Below are positions 9,571 to 17,988 of a stretch of DNA of 64,000 bases, in pieces. The stretch comes from CAVQGZ01 sp963714455 (GTDB lineage Bacteria > Actinomycetota > Actinomycetes > Jiangellales > Jiangellaceae). Below the pieces are notes generated by a model that was given only the letters and a program-made list of their open reading frames with translations, had not been told where the DNA came from and searched no databases. Position 1 is the first letter of the stretch, and every line of letters begins with the position of its first letter. A program made the position numbers and the translations under genes. The stretch spans positions 62,001-126,000 of the forward strand of contig CAVQON010000012.1 of assembly GCA_963714455.1 (NCBI GenBank). The letters run 5' to 3'.

Positions 9571-11030
9571 GGCTGTGTGCCTCCCCTCAGGAGTACCGCC
9601 TGCATCACGGCTCGTGCGATGGGTGCGGCGAGTCGCCCACCCGAGATGTCTACTTCGCCCCCGGCGTCCTCGATCACCACGGCCACGGCGACCTGAGGGC
9701 TCGCCGCCGGCGCGAACGAGGTGAACCAGGCCAGCGGCGCCTGGTTGCGCCCACGCTCGGCGGTGCCGGTCTTGCCGGCCACCGTGACCCCGGGGATGGC
9801 TGCGTTGCCCCCGGTGCCGGACACGACGACGTCCACCATCATCGCCGTCAGCTCGCGCGCGGTCTGGCGTGAGACGGCTTCGGACTGCACGGTCGGTTCT
9901 GTCACCTGCAGCGGTGCGAGGTCGGGCGCCAGGGCCTCGGCGATCAGGTAGGGGCTCATCAGCGTGCCGTCGTTGGCGACCGCCGCGGACACCATCGCCG
10001 TCTGCAGCGCGGTGGCCCGAACGTCGTACTGGCCGATCGCGGCCTGGCCGGTCAGCCCCGGGTCGAGGTTCGCCGGAAACACGCTGGTAGCGGCGTTGTA
10101 GTCGGGCAGCGGCTGGGAGTTGTAGCCGAACGCCTCAGCCTGCGCGCGCAGCGCCTCGTCCCCGATCTCGATACCGATCGCAGCGAACGCGGTGTTGCAC
10201 GAGATGCGCAGGGCGTTGGTGAGCGTCGTGGTGTCGTCGGGCCCGCACGGGCCGTCGAACTGGTTGGTCAGCACGGTCTGGGTGCCGGGAAGCTGGAGCG
10301 AGGCCGGGCCGGGCACCGCCGAGTCGGGCTCGTACTCCCCGCTCTCCAGCGCGGCGGCGGCCGTCACGATCTTGAACACCGAGCCAGGCGGGTAGGTGCG
10401 GGCGATCGCCCGGTTGAGCGCGGGCTGGTCGGGGTCGGTCTCCAGCGCCGTCCACGCCTGCTCCTGCACCTCGGCGTCGGGGTTGGCCAGTGGGTTGGGG
10501 TCGAAGCTGGGGTTGGACGCCATGGCCAGGATGGCGCCCGTGCTGGGGTCGATGGCGACGACGGCACCGATGCTGCCCTGCAGTCCGTCGAACGCCGCCT
10601 GCTGCGCCTCGGGCATGAGGGTCAGGCGCACGCTGCCGCCCTCGGGCGGACGTCCGGCGACCAGGTCGATCAGCCGGCGGGCGAAGAGGGCGTCGTCGGT
10701 GCCGGCGAGGATGTCGTTGGCGACCCGCTCGGTGGCCGAGCGGCCGTAGATCCAGGAGTAGAACCCGGTCGCGTGGGCGTAGAGCTCGGGCTCGGGGTAG
10801 CGGCGGCGGAACTGGAAGGCGCCGGCGGACTCTCGCGAGCGGGCGACTGCCACCTCGTCCACCAGGATCGGTCCGCGTTGACGTGCGAACTCGTTGAGCA
10901 GCACGCGGCGGTTGTCCGAGCGGGCGTTGAGCTCGTCGGCCCAGAACACCTGGATGAAGGTGAGGTTTCCCAGCAGGGCCGCGAACAGGATGAGCATGAT
11001 CACCGACCAGCGGCGGATGGCGCGGTTCAT
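9567..11030 (-). CDS. pbpA: penicillin-binding protein PbpA (transpeptidase)
   Basis: A class B PBP of 487 residues that cross-links peptidoglycan with its SEDS partner encoded just upstream. It has a short cytoplasmic N-terminus and an anchor helix (residues 9-30), then the dimerisation region. The transpeptidase domain shows SxxK at Ser217-Lys220 in PPGSVFK, SCN at 277-279 and KTGTAE at 420-425. ATG at 11030 overlaps the rodA stop and fits the PbpA N-terminus MNRAIRRW. The stop overlaps the pknB start. In mycobacteria this protein acts at the septum and is phosphorylated by PknB. Confidence 0.96.
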   Translation of the reverse strand: MNRAIRRWSVIMLILFAALLGNLTFIQVFWADELNARSDNRRVLLNEFARQRGPILVDEVAVARSRESAGAFQFRRRYPEPELYAHATGFYSWIYGRSATERVANDILAGTDDALFARRLIDLVAGRPPEGGSVRLTLMPEAQQAAFDGLQGSIGAVVAIDPSTGAILAMASNPSFDPNPLANPDAEVQEQAWTALETDPDQPALNRAIARTYPPGSVFKIVTAAAALESGEYEPDSAVPGPASLQLPGTQTVLTNQFDGPCGPDDTTTLTNALRISCNTAFAAIGIEIGDEALRAQAEAFGYNSQPLPDYNAATSVFPANLDPGLTGQAAIGQYDVRATALQTAMVSAAVANDGTLMSPYLIAEALAPDLAPLQVTEPTVQSEAVSRQTARELTAMMVDVVVSGTGGNAAIPGVTVAGKTGTAERGRNQAPLAWFTSFAPAASPQVAVAVVIEDAGGEVDISGGRLAAPIARAVMQAVLLRGGTQP

Positions 11031-12439
11031 CGAATCCGCACCGCCTGCGTGTGGGCCTCGGCCAGCGGTGGCGGTGGGGGCGGTGCCGGGCGGCGTGCTG
11101 CGTCGCTGACCCGCATCAGCAGCGCGACGATCACCCAGTTCATCACCAGCGACGACCCGCCGAGGGAGAGGAAGGGCGTGGTGAGCCCGGTGAGCGGGAT
11201 GAGCTTGGTGACCCCGCCGATGACGACGAACACCTGAAGCCCGACGGTGGTGGCCAGCCCCGTGGCCAGCAGGGTGCCGAAGGCGTCCCGGACGCCGATG
11301 GCGATACGCAGGCCGCGGGCGACAAGCACGCCGTAGAGAAGGATGATCACCATCAGCCCGGCCAGGCCGAGCTCTTCGCCGAGCGCGGCGGCGATGAAGT
11401 CGGACTCCGCGAACGGGATGAGGTCGGGCTGCCCGCGGCCGAGGCCGGTGCCGATCAGGCCGCCGTAGGCCAGGCCGTAGAGGCTCTGGATGATCTGCAG
11501 GTTGGCGTCGGTGTCGGCGAACGGCGAGAGCCAGCCGTTGACCCGCCGCTGCACGTGGTCGAACAGCAGGTAGCTGGTGTAGCCGCCGACGACGGCGAGG
11601 AGTCCGCCGACGACCAGCCATCCCACCCGCTCGGTCGCCACGAACAGCAGCACCACGAAGACGCCGAAGAACAGCACGGCCGCGCCGAGGTCGCGCTGAA
11701 AGACGAGGATCGCCATGGCCAGCGCCCACACGAGCAGGATCGGGCCGAGGTCACGCCCACGCGGCAGGTCGATGCCGAGCACGCGGCGCCCGGCGAGGGC
11801 CAGCGCCTCCCGGTGCGCGACGAGGTAGGACGAGAAGGCGACGACCATGACGACCTTCGCCGCCTCACCCGGCTGGAACGACTGCCCGAACACCGAGATC
11901 CAGATACGGGCGCCGTTGATCTCCACGCCGATGCCCGGCATCAGGGGCAGCAGCAGCAGGCCGACGCCGAGCAGAAAGGTGAGGTAGGTGTAGCGGGCCA
12001 GCATCCGGTGGTCGCGCACCAGCCACAGCACGGCGGCCAGCAGGAAGAGCCCGACGAGCGACCAGACGAGCTGGCCGGGTGCCTCCGGGGCCGGCACCGG
12101 GACGTCGTTGAGCAGCGCCTGGGTCTCGTTGGCAACGTCGAGGCGGTGGATCATGGCCAGGCCGATGCCGTTGAGCGCCAGCACGGTCGGCAGCAGCACG
12201 GGATCGGCGTACGGAGCCCGCCACCGGACGAAGAGGTGGGCGGCCAGGCCGACACCGACGAAGCCCACGCCGTAGGCCACCACGCGCGTGGGCGCATCAC
12301 CCTGGGTGCCCAGCCCGACGCTGGCGAAGGCGCCGACGGCGATGGCGCTGGCCACGAGCACCAAGATGAACTCGGTCCAGCGACCGGTGCTGATGCGACG
12401 GGCCGGCTTGGCGGCAGCGGCGTCCACCGGCGCGCTCAT
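11027..12439 (-). CDS. rodA: SEDS-family peptidoglycan glycosyltransferase RodA/FtsW
   Basis: A polytopic protein of 470 residues with about ten or more helices, belonging to the shape/elongation/division/sporulation family that polymerises lipid II. Family motifs include ARIWISVFGQSFQPGEAAKV, the YQ-type segment GLAYGGLIGTGLGRG and LIPFAESDFIAAALGEELG, and the end TGLTTPFLSLGGSSLVMNW. The ATG at 12439 overlaps the pstP stop (ATGA). Positioned between phosphatase and PBP genes, it is the glycosyltransferase partner of PbpA. Confidence 0.96.
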   Translation of the reverse strand: MSAPVDAAAAKPARRISTGRWTEFILVLVASAIAVGAFASVGLGTQGDAPTRVVAYGVGFVGVGLAAHLFVRWRAPYADPVLLPTVLALNGIGLAMIHRLDVANETQALLNDVPVPAPEAPGQLVWSLVGLFLLAAVLWLVRDHRMLARYTYLTFLLGVGLLLLPLMPGIGVEINGARIWISVFGQSFQPGEAAKVVMVVAFSSYLVAHREALALAGRRVLGIDLPRGRDLGPILLVWALAMAILVFQRDLGAAVLFFGVFVVLLFVATERVGWLVVGGLLAVVGGYTSYLLFDHVQRRVNGWLSPFADTDANLQIIQSLYGLAYGGLIGTGLGRGQPDLIPFAESDFIAAALGEELGLAGLMVIILLYGVLVARGLRIAIGVRDAFGTLLATGLATTVGLQVFVVIGGVTKLIPLTGLTTPFLSLGGSSLVMNWVIVALLMRVSDAARRPAPPPPPPLAEAHTQAVRIR

Positions 12440-13761
12440 GCGCTCGACCCGCCCTCGTCGGTGCACCGCAAGCCGGGGAAGCCGCTGATCTCGGGCCCGG
12501 CGTTGTTGGCCCGGCACGCCTCGCGGCGCACGCGCTCGGCGATGGCCTGCGCGTCGGTCACGTCGTCGGCCCGGATGCCGGCGACGACGCTCTCCTGGTA
12601 CACCTCCGGCAGCGCGGCCACCGGCAGGTCGTCGACCACATCCACCACGGCGCTGCCGGGGATGCCGGGGATGCCCTGGCGCACCACCACCTGGTCGCCG
12701 TCGGTGCTGACGTAGTACTGCTGGCCGTACCACGCCGAGAGAAGGCGCACGCCGAACACGGTCGCGGCCAGCAACGCCACACCCAGAGTGACGGCGAGGG
12801 CGATCCGGGCCCGGCTGCGGCGGCGCGGCGCGTAGCGCTCGACCTCGTCGGGGTCGACTGTCTTGGCGCCGGCCTCCGGGGGCGCGGCCGCCTCCGCCTG
12901 GTCGCTGGGAACCGCGTCGTCGGTCGCCTCGTCCTCGTCCTCGTCGTAGCGCAACGCGTCCGGATGGGCCGCCCCGATGCTGGCGGCGCCGACGAGGTGC
13001 GCCTCGGTGGTGTCGTCCTCCTGCGCCGCGTAGGTGCTGGCCCGGACGTCGGCGACGACGCAGGTGATGTTGTCGGGTCCGCCGCCCTCGACGGCGAGCG
13101 CGACCAGACGGTCGGCGGCGGCCTGCGGGTCGGTCTCCTCGGCGAGCACCTGCGCGATCGTCTGGGCGGCGACGACACCGGAGAGCCCGTCGCTGCACAG
13201 CAGCAGCCGGTCGCCGTCCTGCGCGGGTACCTCGGCCAGGTCGGGAGCGACGTCCTCACCGCCCAGGGCCTGCAGCAGCAGGGAGCGCGCGGGGTGGGTC
13301 TCGCGCTCCTGCTCGCTGATGCGGCCCTCGTCGATCAGGGCCTGCACGTACGTGTGGTCGCGCGTGAGCTGCACGAGCTCGTCCTCGCGCAGCAGGTAGG
13401 CGCGCGAGTCACCGATGTGGGCGAGGCTGAACCCGGTGCCCGTCCAGAGCAGGGCGGTGACCGTGGTTCCCATGCCGCTGCGTCGCGGGTCGGACTCGAC
13501 CAGGTCGCGGATGCGGCTGTTGGCGCGGGCGATGGCCTCGGTCAGGTCGTCGGCTGGGTTGGTGTCCGCCGGTGCCGGGCCCGGCCCGTCGAGCACCGCC
13601 AGCGACTCGACGGTGACAGCGCTGGCCACTTCACCAGCGGCGTGCCCGCCCATCCCGTCGGCGACGACCAGCAGCCGCGGGCCGGCGTAGCCGGAGTCCT
13701 CGTTGCCGGCGCGCACCAGTCCGACGTCGGACTGCGCGACCGATCGGATGACCAGATCCAT
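12436..13761 (-). CDS. pstP: PP2C-type serine/threonine phosphatase PstP
   Basis: Membrane-bound Mn-dependent phosphatase that reverses PknB phosphorylation. It starts IRSVAQSDVGLVRAGNEDS with the PP2C metal-binding Asp/Glu, then ADGMGGHAAGEVAS, GMGTTVTALL, HIGDSRAYLL, CSDGLSGV and GGGPDNITCVV. The catalytic domain is about residues 1-235, followed by an acidic Ala/Pro linker, one transmembrane helix near 326-348 and an extracellular tail of about 90 residues. Length is 441 residues from ATG 13761. The stop overlaps the rodA start. Confidence 0.96.
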   Translation of the reverse strand: MDLVIRSVAQSDVGLVRAGNEDSGYAGPRLLVVADGMGGHAAGEVASAVTVESLAVLDGPGPAPADTNPADDLTEAIARANSRIRDLVESDPRRSGMGTTVTALLWTGTGFSLAHIGDSRAYLLREDELVQLTRDHTYVQALIDEGRISEQERETHPARSLLLQALGGEDVAPDLAEVPAQDGDRLLLCSDGLSGVVAAQTIAQVLAEETDPQAAADRLVALAVEGGGPDNITCVVADVRASTYAAQEDDTTEAHLVGAASIGAAHPDALRYDEDEDEATDDAVPSDQAEAAAPPEAGAKTVDPDEVERYAPRRRSRARIALAVTLGVALLAATVFGVRLLSAWYGQQYYVSTDGDQVVVRQGIPGIPGSAVVDVVDDLPVAALPEVYQESVVAGIRADDVTDAQAIAERVRREACRANNAGPEISGFPGLRCTDEGGSSA

Positions 13762-13772
13762 GCTGGACGCGA

Positions 13773-14285
13773 CTACTTCCGCAGCTCGAGAACGGTACGG
13801 CCGAGCCGGATGGTCGACTTCGCCCCCACGGGTGTCGGACGCGAGATGCGAGCGCCGGCGACGAACGTGCCGTTGGTCGAGCCGACGTCCTCGACGTACC
13901 ACTGGCCGTTGTGCGGAACGAACCGGGCATGCTGGGTGGAGACGTACTCGTCGGTCAGGTTGACGTCGTTGCCCTCCCCGCGGCCCATGGTGACCGTGCC
14001 GATCAGGTCGGCCTGCTTGCCGCTGTCTGCCCCCTCGATCACGACGACCTTGGTCGGTGCGCCGCGGTGCAGCTTCACCGGCTTGGCGGGCTTGGCGGGC
14101 TTGGCGGCGACTGCCCCGGCTGCGGCGCCGGCGGCCGCTGGGGCGGCCACGGCGCGATCGGCCTGCTGCGTGCGGGGGCGCACACCGAAGAGGTCGGCGC
14201 GGATGGCGGAGGCGATGGCGAAGGCGAAGATCCACAGCAGGGCGAGAAAGCCCATCTGGATCAGCGTCAGGGTCAGCTCAGACAT
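13773..14285 (-). CDS. fhaB: FHA domain protein FhaB
   Basis: A 170-residue protein with an N-terminal transmembrane helix (residues 5-28), an Ala/Pro/Lys-rich linker with AKPAKPAKPVK, and a C-terminal FHA domain with the phosphothreonine-binding residues in TMGRGEGNDVNL, STQHARF and STNGTFVAG. FHA domains bind phospho-Thr; in mycobacteria FhaB is a PknA/PknB substrate linking the kinases to the divisome and elongasome. The gene lies 11 bp upstream of pstP. Confidence 0.95.
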   Translation of the reverse strand: MSELTLTLIQMGFLALLWIFAFAIASAIRADLFGVRPRTQQADRAVAAPAAAGAAAGAVAAKPAKPAKPVKLHRGAPTKVVVIEGADSGKQADLIGTVTMGRGEGNDVNLTDEYVSTQHARFVPHNGQWYVEDVGSTNGTFVAGARISRPTPVGAKSTIRLGRTVLELRK

Positions 14286-14289
14286 CGAC

Positions 14290-15009
14290 TCACCTCTCCT
14301 CGCGGCGCGGGTCGTGGCGGTGGACAGTGATGACCGTCGAGCCCAGCTTCACCTCGGTGCCCTCGCGGACGGGGGACTGGGCGACGCGCGTGCCGTCGAC
14401 GAGCGTGCCGTTCGTGGAGTGCAGGTCGACGACGACCACGTCGGCGCTCGCACCCTCGCCCAGCACGCGGAACTCCGCGTGCCTGCGGCTCACGCCGGGG
14501 TCGTCGATGCGGATGTCGCAGTCAGAGCCCCGCCCGATCATGACGCCGGCGGCCATCACGGGCACCACCTGACCGTTGACCTCCAGGTAGGCGGGCGCAC
14601 TCGGGGCACCGTACGGGCGCGAGGCCGCGGTCGACACGTCCGCCTGCACCGCGGAGGCGACTTTGAACTGGCCGGTGCGCAGGCTGTCGTCCTGCTCGAT
14701 GACGACGCTGACCGGACCCGGCAGGGCGTAGCGCTGCAGGTCGGCGTGCTCGGTGACCAACGACGTGAGCTCGCCGACGAGGCTGGAGGAGTAGGGGGCG
14801 AGCCGACCGTGGTCGCGCGGGGAGAGCACCACCCGGAACGAGTTGGGTGCCAGGGAGCGGTCGCGGGAGACGATCTGCGCGTTGTTGTCGAGCTCGCGTT
14901 GCAGGGCCGAGGCGACCTCGACCGGCTGCACCTCCGACCGGAACGCGCGCGTGAAGGCACCGTTGACCCACGACTCCAGGCGCTGCTCCATGCGTTGCAG
15001 AGCACCCAT
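14290..15009 (-). CDS. fhaA: DUF3662 and FHA domain protein FhaA
   Basis: First gene of the signalling operon. An N-terminal DUF3662 domain (residues 1-120; LESWVNGAFTRAFRSEVQP and PNSFRVVLSPRD) precedes an FHA domain (about 145-235) with MIGRGSDCDIRI, VSRRHAEF and HSTNGTLVDG. At 239 residues it lacks the long disordered middle of the mycobacterial 527-residue FhaA. ATG 15009 is chosen over GTG 15015 because GGAGG sits 5 nt before the ATG. FhaA binds phosphorylated partners such as the MviN pseudokinase in mycobacteria. Confidence 0.94.
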   Translation of the reverse strand: MGALQRMEQRLESWVNGAFTRAFRSEVQPVEVASALQRELDNNAQIVSRDRSLAPNSFRVVLSPRDHGRLAPYSSSLVGELTSLVTEHADLQRYALPGPVSVVIEQDDSLRTGQFKVASAVQADVSTAASRPYGAPSAPAYLEVNGQVVPVMAAGVMIGRGSDCDIRIDDPGVSRRHAEFRVLGEGASADVVVVDLHSTNGTLVDGTRVAQSPVREGTEVKLGSTVITVHRHDPRREER

Positions 15010-15085
15010 GCGCACCTCCGTCCGCCGCGGTCGTCGTGACGTCCTCGTCTTGTGCTCGTCCCGCTCGGGCGTGTGGCACCTGTCG

Positions 15086-15108
15086 TCGAGCGAGCACTCG
15101 TCGCTCGA
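15086..15108. promoter_or_regulatory. 8-bp inverted repeat upstream of fhaA
   Basis: TCGAGCGA at 15086-15093 and TCGCTCGA at 15101-15108 flank a 7-nt loop in the 234-bp gap between fhaA and tRNA-Leu. On the minus strand a possible -10 TACGAT (15113-15108) abuts it, so it could be an operator or a hairpin at the 5' end of the operon mRNA. No convincing -35 was found. The rest of the gap up to 15243 shows nothing else clear, except a GATAAT at 15169-15174 that might serve tRNA-Leu. Confidence 0.35.
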
Positions 15109-15243
15109 TCGTATCGGCGTGCCGGCGCCGCTCAGCCGTCCGACGCTCAGATGGGGTGCCCGCGTCGTGATAATCTCGTGCGCGAGAAGGCCCCCCAGGG
15201 AGCGTTCTCGTCCTGGTCAGAACGTTGGTCGGGGCACACCCAC

Positions 15244-15327
15244 GCGCGGGTGGCGGAATAGGCAGACGCGCACGGTTCAGGTCCGTGTGTCCGCAAGGAC
15301 GTGGGGGTTCAACTCCCCCCTCGCGCA
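15244..15327 (+). tRNA. tRNA-Leu (CAG anticodon)
   Basis: Class II tRNA of 84 nt with acceptor GCGCGGG pairing with CTCGCGC, D-arm GGCGGAATAGGCAGACGC, anticodon stem CACGG/CCGTG with loop TTCAGGT (CAG at 15278-15280), a long variable arm, and T-arm GGTTCAACTCC. The discriminator is A. Confidence 0.97.
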
Positions 15328-15583
15328 CTCGGATTGGCTCGTATGGCCCCCTGCTGGGGTTTCGTCGGGCATGTACTTGCATGACAGCGCGTTGCCCACC
15401 CCGCGGGCGTCGTCATGGTGCAGTTCGTGTGCAGAGCTCGCGATCAGGGTGCAGGGTCGGTCGCCGAAGTCTGATCAGGGTGCACGTCGGGCAGCGATCG
15501 CCGCTGTCGCGGTGCGTTTCGCGCCGCTCTGGCTACCTGAACCGCACCGCGACGCGGTGACGGCATCGCCGGCCTGGCGCCGA
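15328..15583. other. intergenic spacer with a duplicated 12-mer
   Basis: No gene is seen between tRNA-Leu and the convergent alcohol dehydrogenase. GATCAGGGTGCA occurs twice (15442-15453 and 15473-15484), spaced 31 bp, about three helical turns. It could be a paired protein-binding site; no start codon or promoter context explains it. Confidence 0.4.
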
Positions 15584-16735
15584 TCACATCGACGACAGGA
15601 CGATGCGGCGCAGCTCGTCCTCGCTCAGCTCGACCGGGTGCCCCTTGATGCTGGACGAGCGGGACGCCGCTGCCACGACGGCGTCCACGTCGTCGGCCGT
15701 GAGCCCGTACGCGCTCAGCCCCGGGATGGAGAGCACCTGGCAGGTCTCCCTGATCCAGGCGACGAGGTCTTCTGAGCGCGAGCCGCTCTCGCCGGTCACC
15801 AGGTCGGCGGCGCGGGCGTAGCGCGACAGGGCGATCGAGCGCGGCTGCCGATCGCGCAGCGCAGCCAGCGTCACCGTCACCACCGACGGCAGCAGAGCGG
15901 CGCAGATGGCCCCGTGCGGCCCGTCGGTCATGCCGCCGACGACCCCGCCGATGCCGTGCACGGCGCCGAGCTTGGCGTTGGCGAGCGCCATGCCGCCCAG
16001 CAGGGAGCACAGAGCCATGTCGGTGCGGGCGGTCACGTTCGAGCCGTCGGTGTAGGCGGTGCGCAGCGAGCGGGCAGCCGCCGCGAGGCCGGTGCGGGCG
16101 AAGCCGTCGGTGAGCGGGCTGGCCTGCGGTGACACGAGCGGTTCGAGGCACTGGGTGAATGCGTCCAGCCCCGCCGAAGCGGTCACCTTGCGCGAGCAGC
16201 CCAGCGTCAGCAAGGGGTCGACGATGGCGACGTGGGGGAGAACGGTCGGTCCGCGCAGGCTCACCTTCACCCCGTCCTCGGGCGAGGAGAGCACGGCGTT
16301 CGCGGTCACCTCCGAGCCGGTGCCGGCCGTCGTGGGAACGGCGACCACCGGAAGCCCTGGTGCGTTCAGGGGGCGGCCTCGTCCGATCACCTCGAGGTGG
16401 TCCATGACGTCCTCGGTGGCGGCCAGCGCCCCCGCCGCCTTCGCCAGGTCGAGGACGCTGCCGCCGCCGAGCCCCAGCACCACGTCGCACCCGCGGGCGG
16501 CGCGGGCGGCGTCGCGCGCGTCGTCCACCGTCGGCTCGCGCCTTGCCTGAAGCCGCACGACCTCGACATCGGCCTCGTCCAGCGCGTCCAGCACGTCGTA
16601 GCGACTCGGCGTCGAGCCGGTGACCACGAGCACGCGCCGACCGTGCGCGACGACGGCTCCGGGGATCTCGGTGGCCGTCCCGGCGCCGAACGAGATGCGT
16701 CCGGCGGTGGCGAAGGCGAACGACTGCCTGGTCAT
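15584..16735 (-). CDS. iron-containing alcohol dehydrogenase
   Basis: A 383-residue group III alcohol dehydrogenase, the normal length. NAD(P)-binding glycines are in GLGGGSVLDLAKA, and PTTAGTGSEVT is the family signature. Metal ligands lie in SAGLDAFTQCLEP (Asp), AVHGIGG (His) and DGPHGAICA (His). ATG 16735 starts MTRQSFAF and overlaps the stop of the ABM-fold gene upstream (ATGA), so the two are translated together. The substrate is unknown; relatives include maleylacetate reductases and propanediol or lactaldehyde dehydrogenases. Confidence 0.92.
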   Translation of the reverse strand: MTRQSFAFATAGRISFGAGTATEIPGAVVAHGRRVLVVTGSTPSRYDVLDALDEADVEVVRLQARREPTVDDARDAARAARGCDVVLGLGGGSVLDLAKAAGALAATEDVMDHLEVIGRGRPLNAPGLPVVAVPTTAGTGSEVTANAVLSSPEDGVKVSLRGPTVLPHVAIVDPLLTLGCSRKVTASAGLDAFTQCLEPLVSPQASPLTDGFARTGLAAAARSLRTAYTDGSNVTARTDMALCSLLGGMALANAKLGAVHGIGGVVGGMTDGPHGAICAALLPSVVTVTLAALRDRQPRSIALSRYARAADLVTGESGSRSEDLVAWIRETCQVLSIPGLSAYGLTADDVDAVVAAASRSSSIKGHPVELSEDELRRIVLSSM

Positions 16736-17052
16736 GCTCCGGCGCGCCAGCCGTCCTCGGCGACGGGGTCGACCGGGTCGAACGTCACCGCGGCTCGGGG
16801 CCGCGCCATCCAGTCGGCGACCGCGTCGCGCCACTGCGCGTAGTGCGCGGTGGCCTTGTGCGCGGCGGGTGCCTCCTCGTCGACGTACACCTCGACCAGG
16901 ACGACGTGGGCCGGGTCGGTTCGGTCCTGCACCACGTCGAACCGCAGCACCCCGGGCTCGCGCCGCGAGGCGGCCGCGTTGCGGCGTGTCTGCTCGAGAA
17001 ACTCCTCGACGTGCTCGGGAACCACCTGGACGTCGACATGGACCACTCGCAT
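16732..17052 (-). CDS. ABM-fold (antibiotic biosynthesis monooxygenase / LsrG-like) protein
   Basis: A 106-residue ferredoxin-like ABM-domain protein with HVDVQVVPEHVEEFLEQT, EPGVLRFDVVQDRTDPAHVV and VYVDEEAPAAHKATAHYAQW, a pattern shared by LsrG and small quinol monooxygenases. ATG 17052 is preferred because AGGATGAG precedes it. Its 4-bp overlap with the dehydrogenase gene suggests the two act on the same aldehyde, ketone or quinone-type metabolite. The exact reaction cannot be read from sequence. Confidence 0.85.
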   Translation of the reverse strand: MRVVHVDVQVVPEHVEEFLEQTRRNAAASRREPGVLRFDVVQDRTDPAHVVLVEVYVDEEAPAAHKATAHYAQWRDAVADWMARPRAAVTFDPVDPVAEDGWRAGA

Positions 17053-17164
17053 GCGCTCATCCTGCCGCCGACGTGGCGGGCGCGCGCCGGGAATCGGCCG
17101 GTCGATGCGCGCCAGGTGCGTTTCGGCTCTGGCGCACACGCGTCGATGCCGTCACCATGGAGTC

Positions 17165-17467
17165 ATGAGAGCGGCGCTGGCCCGACTCCTCCTGCCCCGC
17201 GGTGCGCGCGAGGGCGAGTGCGACCCGTTCGAGACGCTCCAGGTGCAGGGGCGACTGTCACGGCTCGCCGCCGAGCTGCGCGACCTCGACAGCCCGGAGC
17301 GGCGCCAGTTCGGCTCGTGGCACCACTTGCGCGCCGCGCAAGAGGCGTACGAACGCACGCTGGACGACGCCTGCCGCCTGGCCGGCATCGAGGTCGAGCC
17401 GGGCCGGGGTACCGCCCACCGGCTGCTGGCCGAGACTGCGCTGCAGAGCAGCGGCTGGCGCTGGTAG
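17165..17467 (+). CDS. hypothetical protein, 100 residues
   Basis: An isolated plus-strand gene between two minus-strand ABM genes. The product is basic and helical, with FETLQVQGRLSRLAAELRDL and WHHLRAAQEAYERTLDDACR. No known domain is recognised. ATG 17165 has GGAG only 2 nt upstream, which is weak; the reading frame stays open further upstream, but the conserved-looking part starts here. It ends 8 bp before the convergent gene at 17476. Confidence 0.55.
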   Translation: MRAALARLLLPRGAREGECDPFETLQVQGRLSRLAAELRDLDSPERRQFGSWHHLRAAQEAYERTLDDACRLAGIEVEPGRGTAHRLLAETALQSSGWRW

Positions 17468-17475
17468 ACGCGCCG

Positions 17476-17859
17476 CTAGAAGATGCGGTCGACCGTGCGA
17501 CCCTCGGCGACCGCGCGTTGCAGGTGCATGCGCAGCGGATCGACCCTGATGAGCGCGGGCGGCGAGGCCAGCGCTGCGGGCAGCTCGGCCATCATCGCCC
17601 GAAAGGCGTCGCTGGAGCGGTGCGCGTCGAGCGCCTCGGCGTCGGTGAACCACTCGTAGAGCCACAGCACCTCGGACTCGTTCGGGTCGACAGCCACGAT
17701 GAACGCCTCGGTACCCGGCTCGGCGGCGAGGTCGTCCATGTAGCGGTTCGTCACGTCGAGGGCTGCCGTGCGGCGCCCCGGCTTGCACACGAGGCGGACG
17801 AACAGGCCGACGCGGCCGGGCAGCAGCGCGCCGACCGGCTCTTCGACGACCTCGCCCAT
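17476..17859 (-). CDS. second ABM-fold (quinol monooxygenase-like) protein
   Basis: A 127-residue protein whose core VGLFVRLVCKPGRRTAALDV, GTEAFIVAVDPNESEVLWLYEWF and DAEALDAHRSSDAFRAMMAEL follows the ABM-domain pattern. An extra segment of about 40 residues (MHLQRAVAEG ending DRIF) follows the domain. Start ATG 17859 gives a short N-terminus before the first strand. It is similar in fold to the gene at 16732-17052 but divergent in sequence. Function is unassigned; dimeric monooxygenase, isomerase or heme-degrading activities occur in the family. Confidence 0.75.
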   Translation of the reverse strand: MGEVVEEPVGALLPGRVGLFVRLVCKPGRRTAALDVTNRYMDDLAAEPGTEAFIVAVDPNESEVLWLYEWFTDAEALDAHRSSDAFRAMMAELPAALASPPALIRVDPLRMHLQRAVAEGRTVDRIF

Positions 17860-17988
17860 ACCGGCAGTCAACACCCGTCGTCGGCGGCCCGCTCGTCGTA
17901 GCGCCGCCGGCGTGCCGCGGGTCGTGCCGATCGGTGCGCCTCGCTCGCCGGGTTCGCCTCGAACGCGAGCACCAGGGACACTGGTGCC

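Noticed and set aside
11051..15039. Long plus-strand frames over rodA, pstP and fhaA
   Set aside because: Shadows of the minus-strand operon with Gly/Arg/Asp-rich nonsense sequence.
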